A program made the translations under genes and the position numbers. A stretch of DNA of 38,836 bases from AC-50 sp035640455 (GTDB lineage: Bacteria > Actinomycetota > Thermoleophilia > Gaiellales > Gaiellaceae): the NCBI GenBank assembly GCA_035640455.1, contig DASQWB010000103.1, positions 1 to 38,836 of the forward strand. The letters are read 5' to 3'. How positions within the stretch are numbered: the stretch's first letter is position 1; each line of letters opens with the position of its first letter. Below the pieces are notes generated by a model. That model ran no database searches. It was not told where the DNA came from and saw only the letters and a program-made list of their open reading frames with translations. Below, piece by piece: positions 1 to 7,512 of the stretch.

Positions 1-236
1 CGACCGCCGGCTCCGACCAGCTCGGCGAGCTCGGCAATGCGCCGATCGAGCGTCGCCTCGGCGGCCGCGGCTTCCCGGTGGATCTGACGTGCGGCCCGTG
101 TCAGAGCCGACCATTCGGCATCGCGATCGACGAGGCAGGAGCTCCCAATGCGACGTAGTGGCGCTCCGCGAATGACAGCTCCGTCCGCCGCGGGCTCAGA
201 CGTCGCGCTCGGATCATCCCGCGCTCGACAGCTCAC
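1..236 (-). CDS. partial hypothetical protein (C-terminus off the left edge)
   Basis: An open minus-strand frame runs from a GTG at 236 out of the window. The visible ~78 residues have a polar N-terminus followed by an Ala/Glu/Arg-rich stretch (AARQIHREAAAAEATLDRRI) that should form a helix or coiled coil. Codons are G/C-rich at the third position in the second half, as in real genes here. A 19-codon ORF starting at ATG 292 (MTVFDSLAEELV...) ends with a TGA that overlaps this GTG, so the two may be translationally coupled. Alternatively, that peptide may be the true N-terminus joined by a frameshift. No family is recognised. It follows opcA in the same direction and may be the end of that operon. 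Confidence 0.45.
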   Translation of the reverse strand, partial: MSCRARDDPSATSEPAADGAVIRGAPLRRIGSSCLVDRDAEWSALTRAARQIHREAAAAEATLDRRIAELAELVGAGG

Positions 237-322
237 CGTAAAGATCGTCCGCTGACGACGAGCTCTTCGGCGAGCGAGTCGAAGACAGTCATGTGTCCAG
301 TACTAGGCGCTCATGCGTCCGT

Positions 323-1168
323 TCAAGCCGACCGAACGGCTTCCTCGTAGATGCGGTCGCGGCCGAAGCGGTCGAGCTCGTCCGACAGGAGCTCGGCCGG
401 CGGCGGCGGGTCGCCGGGCGGGAACGGCGCCGGCTCGCCGTCGCTCTCGACTCCCACCAAACGGTCGGACGGGTCGTGCTCCAGCTCGATCTCGCGACCC
501 AGGCGCGAGCGCAGCCAACCCGCCAGCAGGTGCGCCTGAGCCTCCGTGCCCGAGACGCGTAGCCGCTGCACCTCCCCGATCCCCGGCCAGAGGGACGCGA
601 GCTGCGGGCGCCATCGGCTCGTCCGCGCCCACGCGATGTCGGAGACTGCGACCCGGTCGAACACCTCGGCGAGCCGCGCATACGGGCCGGGAAGCCCAGG
701 CCACTCCGTCGAGTCCACGATCAGCCGGTCGACGACGTCGACGAGCTGCTCGAAGGGCTGTGCTCCGAAGGGCGGCATGCCGCGCCAGCGCAGGAAGACG
801 GGCAGGTCCGGGATGAGGAGCGGCTGCACGATGCTCGCGGGCGCCTGCGCGCGGCGTCCGCGCAGCCGGATGCGGATCGTGTCGACGCAGACGGAGCGCC
901 CGTCGCCCGCTGGGTAGCACTCGACCTCGGCGTCGCCTTCCAACCCGTCTTCGGCGTCCGGCTCCGGCACGAGCACGATCGTGCGCGACGGGTGGCGCTC
1001 CGCGAGCCCGGCCAGCACGTCCTCAGCCGCCGCGACCCACTCCTCGGGCACCCAGGCGATGTGCGTGAGCACGCTCGTTCGCTGAAGGGCCGCGCCCGTC
1101 TCGCGGTCGATCCGAAGCGCGCGGAGCTCGTCTTGGATCGCCCGGACGGAGCTCAGTGCCGTCGCCAC
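323..1168 (-). CDS. opcA: glucose-6-phosphate dehydrogenase assembly protein OpcA
   Basis: OpcA is an actinobacterial and cyanobacterial partner that assembles or activates glucose-6-phosphate dehydrogenase. The chosen GTG start at 1168 gives 281 residues beginning VATALSSVRAIQDELRAL. It overlaps the end of zwf by 16 bases, so the two are probably translationally coupled. The middle carries the conserved segment PLLIPDLPVFLRWRG and the following DRLIVDSTEW, both typical of OpcA. A longer reading frame extends upstream to 1291, but that part is antisense-like shadow within zwf. Its position directly behind zwf is the usual actinobacterial arrangement and supports the call. Confidence 0.9.
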   Translation of the reverse strand: MATALSSVRAIQDELRALRIDRETGAALQRTSVLTHIAWVPEEWVAAAEDVLAGLAERHPSRTIVLVPEPDAEDGLEGDAEVECYPAGDGRSVCVDTIRIRLRGRRAQAPASIVQPLLIPDLPVFLRWRGMPPFGAQPFEQLVDVVDRLIVDSTEWPGLPGPYARLAEVFDRVAVSDIAWARTSRWRPQLASLWPGIGEVQRLRVSGTEAQAHLLAGWLRSRLGREIELEHDPSDRLVGVESDGEPAPFPPGDPPPPAELLSDELDRFGRDRIYEEAVRSA

Positions 1169-2679
1169 GACCTGCCGTCCCGGTGGATCAGCTCGTCTGC
1201 CGAGTGCGGCCCCCACGTCCCCGCCGCGTAGTTCGGGAACGCGGGCCGGTCGCGGGCCCAGGGCGCGACGACCGCGTCGACCAGAGCCCACTGCTCCTCG
1301 ACCTCGTCGGTGCGGGTGAAGAGCGTCGCGTCGCCGCGCATGGTGTCCAGGATCAGCCGCTCGTACGCCTCGGGCATGCCCGTCCGGAACGCGCCTCCGT
1401 AGAGGAAGTCCATGTGCACCGTCCGGATCGTCATTCCGAGGCCGGGCACCTTGGCGCCGATCGCGAGCGAGACGCCCTCGTCGGGCTGGATGTGGATAAG
1501 GAGCACGTTGGGGCGCAGGCCCTCCGCCGCGGTCTCCTCGAAGGGCGGGTGCGGCGCGCGCTTGAACTCGATCGCGATGGTCGTCTCGCGCCGCGCGAGC
1601 CGCTTGCCCATCCGCACGTAGAACGGCGTGTCCGCCCAGCGCCAGTTGTCGGCGTAGAGCTTCGCAGCCACGTACGTCTCGGTCATCGAGTCCGGCGCCA
1701 CGCCCTCCTCCTCCCGGTACGCGGGCACCTCCTCGCCTTCGATGTAGCCGCGTCCGTACTGGCCGCGGACGACCGACTTCGGCCCCGGGGTATGCAGAGA
1801 GCGGAGCACCTTCACCTTCTCGTTCCGCACCGAATCGGCGGTGAAGTCGATCGGCGGCTCCATCGCCGTCAGCGCGAGCAGTTGGAGCAGGTGGTTCTGG
1901 AAGATGTCGCGGATCGCGCCCGCCTTCTCGTAGTACTCGGCCCTGCCCTCGATGCCGATCGTCTCGGCCACGGTGATCTGGACGTGGTCGACGAACTGGC
2001 GGTTCCAGATCGGCTCGAAGATGCCGTTCGCAAACCGCAGCGCGAGCATGTTCTGGACCGTCTCCTTGCCCAGGTAGTGGTCGATCCGGAAAACCTCGTC
2101 CTCCGCGAAGTGCTCCTGGATCACGGCGTCGAGCTGACGGGCCGAGGCGAGATCGTGACCGAATGGCTTCTCGACGATCAGGCGCGTCCAGCCCGCGGTC
2201 GAGCGCCGCTTGCCGAGCGCCTCGACGACGACCGGGAAGACGCCGGGCGGAATGGCCAGGTAGTAGACGCGGTTGCCGCCCGTCTCGCGCTTCTCGTCGA
2301 GCTCCTCCAGGCGCTGCGCGACCTCGTCTTCACCGCCCTCGTCAGCGAAGTCCGTGGCCACGTAGGCCATGCCCTCGGCGAGCCAGTCCCAGATCTCGTC
2401 GTGGAAGGGATCGCGCGCGTGCTCCTTCACCGCCTCCTTCATCCGCTCGCGGAAGCCGTCGTCGGTCTCCTCGCTGCGCGAGACGCCGAGGATCGCGAAC
2501 TGCTCCGGCAACAGCCGCCGGAACGCGAGCGAGTAGAGGGCCGGGAAGAGCTTCTTCGTCGCCAGGTCGCCGGACGCGCCGAAGATGACGAGCACGCAGG
2601 GATCCGGCGTGGCGCGGACCTGGAGCCCTTCGAGGAGCGGGTTCTCCTCGCGCTGCGCCTCCTCCTCGGTGATCGCCAT
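1153..2679 (-). CDS. zwf: glucose-6-phosphate 1-dehydrogenase
   Basis: Oxidises glucose-6-phosphate to 6-phosphogluconolactone with NADP, the first step of the oxidative pentose phosphate pathway in the cytosol. The product has 508 residues, normal for the family. Visible motifs are the dinucleotide-binding GASGDLA at 34-40, EKPFG at 170-174, and the active-site segment RIDHYLGKE at about 198-206 with the catalytic His. The ATG at 2679 has no Shine-Dalgarno, but a TACCCT box lies exactly 6 bases upstream, suggesting a leaderless message. It is followed by overlapping opcA. No 6-phosphogluconolactonase gene is present in the window. Confidence 0.97.
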   Translation of the reverse strand: MAITEEEAQREENPLLEGLQVRATPDPCVLVIFGASGDLATKKLFPALYSLAFRRLLPEQFAILGVSRSEETDDGFRERMKEAVKEHARDPFHDEIWDWLAEGMAYVATDFADEGGEDEVAQRLEELDEKRETGGNRVYYLAIPPGVFPVVVEALGKRRSTAGWTRLIVEKPFGHDLASARQLDAVIQEHFAEDEVFRIDHYLGKETVQNMLALRFANGIFEPIWNRQFVDHVQITVAETIGIEGRAEYYEKAGAIRDIFQNHLLQLLALTAMEPPIDFTADSVRNEKVKVLRSLHTPGPKSVVRGQYGRGYIEGEEVPAYREEEGVAPDSMTETYVAAKLYADNWRWADTPFYVRMGKRLARRETTIAIEFKRAPHPPFEETAAEGLRPNVLLIHIQPDEGVSLAIGAKVPGLGMTIRTVHMDFLYGGAFRTGMPEAYERLILDTMRGDATLFTRTDEVEEQWALVDAVVAPWARDRPAFPNYAAGTWGPHSADELIHRDGRSWRRH

Positions 2680-2685
2680 CCCGGA

Positions 2686-2691
2686 AGGGTA
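2686..2691 (-). promoter_or_regulatory. probable -10 box of leaderless zwf promoter
   Basis: On the minus strand TACCCT fits TANNNT and ends 6 bases before the zwf ATG, so the transcript would start at or next to the start codon. No convincing -35 box is seen. The same spacing recurs at six other genes in the window. Confidence 0.45.
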
Positions 2692-2785
2692 TGTGAGTGC
2701 GGCTCAGCGAACGCGGTGCTGCACGGTCTTGTCCCAAAAGCGTGACATCACGTGCCTGCGAGCAGTTCTGTGCCGGAGGCCGCAA

Positions 2786-2791
2786 TACGCT
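2786..2791 (+). promoter_or_regulatory. probable -10 box of leaderless promoter for the small membrane gene pair
   Basis: TACGCT fits TANNNT and is followed by 6 bases (GGCCCG) and then the ATG at 2798. This spacing is the main reason for choosing that start for the downstream gene. Confidence 0.45.
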
Positions 2792-2797
2792 GGCCCG

Positions 2798-3049
2798 ATG
2801 TCGGCAGCAGCGACGCGATTCGTCGGCGCCTGGGATTCGGCTGGCCGATTCAGCGTCGCCGGAGTTCTCTTCGGCTTCGCCGTCGCCACCTTACTGCGGG
2901 TCTCCGGCTACGCTCGGATTCGCGTTCGACACGACCGCAACCGCCGCGTGTCGCTGCGGATACGGCGCCCCGACCCTCTTCTCTGGTCTGGCGAGTGGGG
3001 CGTCGGCGGGGCTATCGTGGGGGTGATCTATGGCCTTTTCTCGCACTGA
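2798..3049 (+). CDS. small membrane protein of unknown function
   Basis: 83 residues with two likely membrane helices, about 18-34 and 67-82. A basic stretch rich in Arg separates them (about 38-57), so that loop should face the cytoplasm. The ATG is supported by a TANNNT box 6 bases upstream. The last 20 bases overlap the next gene, which also encodes a two-helix protein, so the pair probably acts together. Base composition is less GC-rich than the neighbouring sugar-metabolism genes. No family is recognised. The pair separates gnd from zwf, which are otherwise collinear. Confidence 0.6.
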   Translation: MSAAATRFVGAWDSAGRFSVAGVLFGFAVATLLRVSGYARIRVRHDRNRRVSLRIRRPDPLLWSGEWGVGGAIVGVIYGLFSH

Positions 3050-3338
3050 GGAGGAAGTGCTCGGAGGTGGGACGCCGACAGCGAGCAAGCGACGGCGTCG
3101 GGCGCCTTCAGCGCGAACGCTGATTCTCTTGGCGTGCGTGGCGATCGGAGTTCTCTCTGGTCTGATCGGCCGAGTGACCTCAGAGTGGACGGGCTTCGGC
3201 GTCGGCTTCGGGCTTTTCGCGCTCTTGGTCGTCGTCGGGACGCCCTACCTGTATGGCCCGCTCATGTCGAGGTCCCAGATCAGGCGGCTGGAAGCGGAGC
3301 TCGCGGAGCAGGCTCGGCGCGAAGCAGACGCCGGGTAG
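3030..3338 (+). CDS. small two-helix membrane protein of unknown function
   Basis: 102 residues. The N-terminus is polar with a basic run at 20-26, followed by predicted membrane helices at about 30-47 and 55-72. The charged C-terminal helix (QIRRLEAELAEQARREADAG) is probably cytoplasmic. A purine-rich GGGGGTG lies about 8 bases before the ATG. The gene starts inside the end of the previous one, and its stop codon directly abuts the stop of convergent gnd (3338/3339) with no spacer. No family is recognised. Confidence 0.6.
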   Translation: MAFSRTEEEVLGGGTPTASKRRRRAPSARTLILLACVAIGVLSGLIGRVTSEWTGFGVGFGLFALLVVVGTPYLYGPLMSRSQIRRLEAELAEQARREADAG

Positions 3339-4244
3339 TCAGCGCGGGTCGGGGCTCGCCTTCGCGCGCTCGAGGGCGCGAATCGCATGGCCCCCGAACT
3401 GCTCGCGCAGGGCCGCCGCGACCTTCGCCGAGAACTTGATCTCGTCGCGCGAGGCGAAGCGCGCGAAGAGCGACGCCGCGATCACCGGCGCCGGTACGTT
3501 CTCCTCGATCGCCTCGAGGATCGTCCACCGCCCCTCGCCGGAGTCCTCGACCCATGGAGCGACGTCCTCGAGCTTGCCGCCGTGCCGCTCGAAGGCGGCG
3601 TGCAGGAGCTCGAGCAGCCACGAGCGGACGACCGAGCCGTTCCGCCAGATCCCCGAGATCGCCTGCAGGTCGAGGTCGTACTCGGAGTGGTCCATGATCT
3701 CGAACCCCTCCGCGTACGACTGCATCAGGCCGTACTCGATCCCGTTGTGGACCATCTTCACGAAGTGCCCTGCACCCGACGGGCCGACGTGCGCGTAGCC
3801 CTCCTCGGGCGCGAGCGTCTCGAAGATCGGCTCGAGCCGCTGCACCGGCTCCTCGTCTCCGCCGACCATCAAGCAGAAACCGACCTCGAGCCCCCAGATC
3901 CCGCCCGAGACGCCCGCGTCGACGAAGTGCAGGCCCTTCTCGCGCGCGGCCGCGTAGCGCCGCTTCGAGTCGTGGAAGTTCGAGTTCCCGCCGTCGACGA
4001 TCGCGTCGCCTTCGTCGGCGATCCGCAGCAGGTCCTGGAAGACGTCCTCGGTGACCTTTCCGGCCGGGATCATCATCCAGAAGGCCCGCGGCGCGTCGAG
4101 CTGGCCCTTCAGCTCCTCGAGCGAGGCGGCCGTCCGCTCCTCCTTGTTGGGGTCGTAGGTGCAGACCTCGTGCCCGCCCTCGCGGAGCCGCTCCGTCATG
4201 CCGTGCCCCATACGGCCGAGGCCGATCATCCCGAGCTGGGCCAT
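3339..4244 (-). CDS. gnd: 6-phosphogluconate dehydrogenase, decarboxylating (short form)
   Basis: Converts 6-phosphogluconate to ribulose-5-phosphate and CO2 with reduction of NAD(P). 301 residues match the short bacterial subfamily rather than the ~470-residue form. Motifs seen are GLGRMG at 8-13 (dinucleotide fold), DGGNSN at 84-89, VSGGIWG at 112-118 and GHFVKMVHNGIEY at 159-171, which holds the catalytic Lys163 and the substrate-binding His-Asn. A good ribosome site (GGAAGGAG) lies 6 bases before the ATG. The short form is often NAD-dependent, but the cofactor cannot be decided by eye. Confidence 0.95.
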   Translation of the reverse strand: MAQLGMIGLGRMGHGMTERLREGGHEVCTYDPNKEERTAASLEELKGQLDAPRAFWMMIPAGKVTEDVFQDLLRIADEGDAIVDGGNSNFHDSKRRYAAAREKGLHFVDAGVSGGIWGLEVGFCLMVGGDEEPVQRLEPIFETLAPEEGYAHVGPSGAGHFVKMVHNGIEYGLMQSYAEGFEIMDHSEYDLDLQAISGIWRNGSVVRSWLLELLHAAFERHGGKLEDVAPWVEDSGEGRWTILEAIEENVPAPVIAASLFARFASRDEIKFSAKVAAALREQFGGHAIRALERAKASPDPR

Positions 4245-4273
4245 CAGACGCTCCTTCCCGTGACGGTGGTGAT

Positions 4274-4383
4274 GCTCTGGCGCGCGAAAAGCAAGCCAGG
4301 CAAGGACGCAGGGAGCGTTCGTACATGCAATTTGCGGACGCGACTGAGGACGCCGCCTAGCGCAGCTTTGCAGCCGCCAGAGC
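4274..4383. repeat. dispersed intergenic repeat, copy 1 (between gnd and pgi)
   Basis: An element of about 80 bases starting near 4301 shares GGACGCAGGGAGCGTTCGTA (from 4304), then GCGACTGAGGACGC and a GCCGCC-AGCGC-GCAGCC section, with copy 2 near 18581. Here it is bracketed by a 9-base inverted repeat, GCTCTGGCG at 4274-4282 and CGCCAGAGC at 4375-4383. The bracketing arms differ in sequence from those of copy 2, while the core is kept. It could be a small non-autonomous mobile element, a structured RNA or a transcription boundary. Confidence 0.6.
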
Positions 4384-4410
4384 GCGCCACCGTTGCGGGA
4401 TGGGGCGTCA

Positions 4411-5781
4411 TTACAAGTCCTCCAGTCTCACGCGCGCGACGCGGCGGCCGCGCTCCTTCAACGATGCATAGTCTCCTGCCGCCTGCGCGCGTATCAACCG
4501 GCCGAAGCCGAACGGCTGCCCCGGGATCGGGAGCTCCTCACCGGTGTCGTCGGCGATCTGCAGGAAGAGCCCCGTCGGCGGGCCGCCCTTGTGGAGCTGG
4601 CCGGTCGAGTGCAGGTAGCGCGGCCCGTACCCATGCGTGACGACGCAGCCGGTCTCCTCGCGCGCGCGCTGCGCGAGGTCGAAGAGCACGGCGTCCGCGT
4701 CCTCGCTCGGCTCGACGAACGCCTGGAGACAGACGTAGTCGCCGGGCCGTGCCTGCGCGAAGAGAACGTCCGCCGTGTGCTCCGGCTCGAGCTGCGGGTC
4801 GTCGCCGCTCTCGAGGATCGCGCGCGTCCGGTCCTTCGCTTCCTGGACGTTCGGCTGGTCGAAGGGATTGATCCCGAGCAGGTGGCCGGCGACCGCGGTC
4901 GCGAACTCCCAGCGGAAGAACTCGGCGGCGACGTCGTAGGGCTCGTCGACGAGGACGAGCGCCGGCTGCCGGTCGCGGCCGCCGTTCGGGTTCTCCTCCG
5001 GGCACGGGACGAGCCCCTTGCCGTCCTTGCCGGTCGATTCGGCGAGGAGCTGCTCGGCCCAGAGCCCGAACTCGCCGGGATTCGGGTCGATGCACACCTT
5101 GTCGCGCGCATGGCGCCAGCCGTGGCCGAGGGCAAGGCCGAGCTCGAGGCCTGGGTTGTCGTCACGCTGCGACCGGCATGCCTCGGCCGCCTCGACGGCC
5201 CGGTCGAGCAGACGTCCGACCTCGATCCCCTGGAGCGCCGCCGCCACGATCCCGAACGGCGAGAGCGCCGAGTAGCGGCCGCCGATCTCGGGATTTCCTG
5301 CGAAGACGCGCCGAAAGCCGCGCGTGTTCGCGACCTGCTCCAGCTCCGAGCCGGGATCGGTGATCGCGACGAACTGCTCGCCGCGGCCGGTCTTCTCCCA
5401 GAAGTAGTCGGCGTGCGAGCGCGTCTCGAGCGTCGTGCCCGATTTGGAGGAGACGACGAAGAGCGTCCGCTCGAGGTCGAGCTGCGCCTCGAGCGCGCGG
5501 ATCGCCTTCGGGTGCGTCGTGTCGAGGACGTGGAAGAGCTCCGCGTCGAAGGTGCGCCGCAGCACCTCCGGGGCGAGGCTGGAGCCGCCCATGCCGAGCA
5601 GGACGACGTCGTCGAAGTCCTCGAGGGTCTCCTCGGCGAAGCGCACGAGCTCGTCTGCCTCGGCGCAGAGACGAGCCGGCTCGTCGAGCCAACCGAGCCA
5701 CCGCTCCTCGCCCGAGCGGGTCCAGAGCGAGGGGTCCCGCGCCCAGATCCGGCGGACGGTCTCGCCGTCGCGCGAGCTCAC
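4411..5781 (-). CDS. pgi: glucose-6-phosphate isomerase
   Basis: Interconverts glucose-6-phosphate and fructose-6-phosphate. From GTG 5781 the product has 456 residues. Visible features are GMGGSSLAPE near residues 62-71, the phosphate-binding SKSGTTLET, and the C-terminal block HSTGQLHKGGPPTG. The GTG overlaps the TGA of tal (GTGA), so translation is probably coupled. The short length and the C-terminal block resemble the isomerase half of known Tal-Pgi fusion proteins more than the classical ~550-residue Pgi. An open frame extends further upstream, but it lies inside tal. Confidence 0.9.
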   Translation of the reverse strand: MSSRDGETVRRIWARDPSLWTRSGEERWLGWLDEPARLCAEADELVRFAEETLEDFDDVVLLGMGGSSLAPEVLRRTFDAELFHVLDTTHPKAIRALEAQLDLERTLFVVSSKSGTTLETRSHADYFWEKTGRGEQFVAITDPGSELEQVANTRGFRRVFAGNPEIGGRYSALSPFGIVAAALQGIEVGRLLDRAVEAAEACRSQRDDNPGLELGLALGHGWRHARDKVCIDPNPGEFGLWAEQLLAESTGKDGKGLVPCPEENPNGGRDRQPALVLVDEPYDVAAEFFRWEFATAVAGHLLGINPFDQPNVQEAKDRTRAILESGDDPQLEPEHTADVLFAQARPGDYVCLQAFVEPSEDADAVLFDLAQRAREETGCVVTHGYGPRYLHSTGQLHKGGPPTGLFLQIADDTGEELPIPGQPFGFGRLIRAQAAGDYASLKERGRRVARVRLEDL

Positions 5782-6884
5782 GCGCTCACGAGCTCGCGCT
5801 TCGAGCGCACGCCGTTCAAGAGCTCGGTGAAGGAGTCGATGAACTTCTCGACGCCCTCCTCCTCGAGCACGCGCACGACGTCGTCGTAGTCGACGCCCGC
5901 GGCCGCGAGATCCTCGAAGAGGCGGTGCGCCTCGTCGAGCCCCTGCTCGAGCGTGTCGGCGACGCGGCCGTGATCCTGAAAGGCCTCGATCGTCTCCTGC
6001 GGCATCGTGTTCACGGTGTCCGGTCCGATCAGCTCCTCGACGTACATCACGTCGCGGTAGGCCGGGTTCTTCACCGACGTCGAGGCCCACAGGCAGCGCT
6101 GCTTCGTCGCGCCCTTCGCGGCGAGCGCCTCCCAGCGCGGCCCGGCGAAGACGCGCTTGTAGTTCTGGTAGGCGAGCTTCGAGTTCGAGGCGCCGAGCTT
6201 GCCCTTCAGGTGGTCGTGGCCGCCGATCGCGTCGAGCCGCTTGTCGGCCTCCGTGTCGACGCGCGAGACGAAGTAGCTCGCGACCGAGGCGACCGTCGAC
6301 GGATCGCCACCGGACTCGACGAGCCGCTCGAGGCCGCGGATGTACGCCTCCATGACCGCCTCGTGCCGCTGGAGCGAGAAGATGAGCGTGACGTTGATGT
6401 TCTTCCCGAGCGCGATCATGTCCTCGATCGCGCGCAGGCCGGGCTTCGTCGCCGGGATCTTCACGTACAGGTTCGGCTTGTCGATCAGCGCGTGGAGCCG
6501 CTTCGCCTCGGCGAGGCTCGCGTCGTAGTCATAGGCGAAGTTCGGGTCGACCTCCCACGACACGTAGCCGTCCTTGCCGTGGCCCGCGTCCCAGACAGGG
6601 CGGAGCAGGTCGCACGCCTCGGCGATGTCGTCCCGGGTCAGATGGAGGTAGATCTCCTTCGGGTCGTCGAGCCGCTCCAGGCACTCGCGGAGCTGGTCGT
6701 CGTAGGCGTCGCCCTGCGAGATCGCCTTCTGGAAGATCGTCGGGTTCGACGTCACGCCGACGACCGCGTCCTCGCGCATCATCCGCGCGAGCTCGCCCGA
6801 GTGGAGGAGCTGGCGCGCGAGGAAATCGATCCAGACGCTCTGGCCGTGGTCGGCGAGCTGCTGCAGTGGACTCTTCTCAGGCAT
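5778..6884 (-). CDS. tal: transaldolase
   Basis: Transfers a dihydroxyacetone unit between sugar phosphates in the non-oxidative pentose phosphate pathway. The 368 residues match the longer actinobacterial/cyanobacterial transaldolase type. TSNPTIF at 45-51 and YVKIPATK around 140-147 are visible, with Lys142 the expected Schiff-base lysine. The C-terminal WASTSVKNPAY segment is also typical. The ATG overlaps the end of rpiB by 8 bases and the stop overlaps the pgi start, giving a tightly coupled rpiB-tal-pgi unit. Confidence 0.95.
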   Translation of the reverse strand: MPEKSPLQQLADHGQSVWIDFLARQLLHSGELARMMREDAVVGVTSNPTIFQKAISQGDAYDDQLRECLERLDDPKEIYLHLTRDDIAEACDLLRPVWDAGHGKDGYVSWEVDPNFAYDYDASLAEAKRLHALIDKPNLYVKIPATKPGLRAIEDMIALGKNINVTLIFSLQRHEAVMEAYIRGLERLVESGGDPSTVASVASYFVSRVDTEADKRLDAIGGHDHLKGKLGASNSKLAYQNYKRVFAGPRWEALAAKGATKQRCLWASTSVKNPAYRDVMYVEELIGPDTVNTMPQETIEAFQDHGRVADTLEQGLDEAHRLFEDLAAAGVDYDDVVRVLEEEGVEKFIDSFTELLNGVRSKRELVSA

Positions 6885-7329
6885 TCGTGAGACCTCTTTC
6901 CATGGCTTCGATCTTGTCCAGTCGTCGGACGTAGCGCTCGCCGCCGTCGAAGCGCGCCAGCAGGAACGTGCGGACGAGGTCGACGGCCAGCGACGGGCCG
7001 ACGATCTCGGAGCCCAGGCAGAGCACGTTCATGTCGTCGTGCTGGACACCCTGGTGCGCGGAGTAGACGTCGTGGCAGACGGCGGCGCGGATTCCCGGCA
7101 GCTTGCTGGCGGCGACCGAGGCGCCGACTCCCGAGCCGCAGACGAAGACGGCCCGCTCGGCGTCGCCACTTCGTATGGCCTCGCCGACCTCGCGTGCCTT
7201 GTCGGGGTAGTCGACGCGCGGAGTCGGGGTCTCGACGCCCAGGTCGACGATCTCGTGATCGCCGATAGCCGTCAGGACCGCCTCTCGCAGCCGAACGCCC
7301 CTGTGGTCGAACGCGACCGCAACCTTCAC
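6877..7329 (-). CDS. rpiB: ribose-5-phosphate isomerase B
   Basis: Interconverts ribose-5-phosphate and ribulose-5-phosphate. The 150-residue length is normal for RpiB. The N-terminal AFDHRG, the active-site segment VFVCGSGVGAS with the catalytic Cys, and HDVYSAHQGVQHDDMNV are all present. The GTG at 7329 is preceded by a TACGGT box with a 7-base gap, suggesting a leaderless transcript for the whole rpiB-tal-pgi unit. A much longer open frame upstream has no coding support and runs antisense to transketolase. Confidence 0.93.
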   Translation of the reverse strand: MKVAVAFDHRGVRLREAVLTAIGDHEIVDLGVETPTPRVDYPDKAREVGEAIRSGDAERAVFVCGSGVGASVAASKLPGIRAAVCHDVYSAHQGVQHDDMNVLCLGSEIVGPSLAVDLVRTFLLARFDGGERYVRRLDKIEAMERGLTNA

Positions 7330-7336
7330 GGTCTTG

Positions 7337-7342
7337 ACCGTA
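7337..7342 (-). promoter_or_regulatory. probable -10 box of leaderless rpiB promoter
   Basis: Minus-strand TACGGT fits TANNNT and lies 7 bases before the GTG start of rpiB. It would drive the rpiB-tal-pgi unit and possibly gnd. No clear -35 is seen. Confidence 0.4.
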
Positions 7343-7367
7343 CCCGAGAGCCCAGGCCCTATGCGCG

Positions 7368-7441
7368 GAGGCGCCGCTTGCGGCGCCGACATAAGGACGT
7401 GCGGGCTCTGCCCGCACGTCCGTCTGAACCGACCGGTCGAA
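7368..7441. repeat. dispersed palindromic element, copy 1
   Basis: The element begins GAGGCGCCGCTTGCGG and has a variable hairpin in the middle, here GGACGTGCGGGC / GCCCGCACGTCC around a TCT loop. It ends GTCTGAACCGACCGGTCGAA. The two ends recur almost unchanged at 35615-35687, where the hairpin has a different sequence but the same ability to pair. This copy lies in the divergent rpiB-tkt intergenic region. Confidence 0.8.
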
Positions 7442-7470
7442 CCGCATGAAATGAAGCTGCGGCCGTCTCG

Positions 7471-7476
7471 TAGACT
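7471..7476 (+). promoter_or_regulatory. possible -10 box for transketolase
   Basis: TAGACT fits TANNNT and would give a leader of about 30 bases that includes the AAGGGAGAAG ribosome site at 7501-7510. No -35 box is evident. Confidence 0.3.
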
Positions 7477-7512
7477 GGGACGGCGTTTGGCCAGCCGGAG
7501 AAGGGAGAAGCC

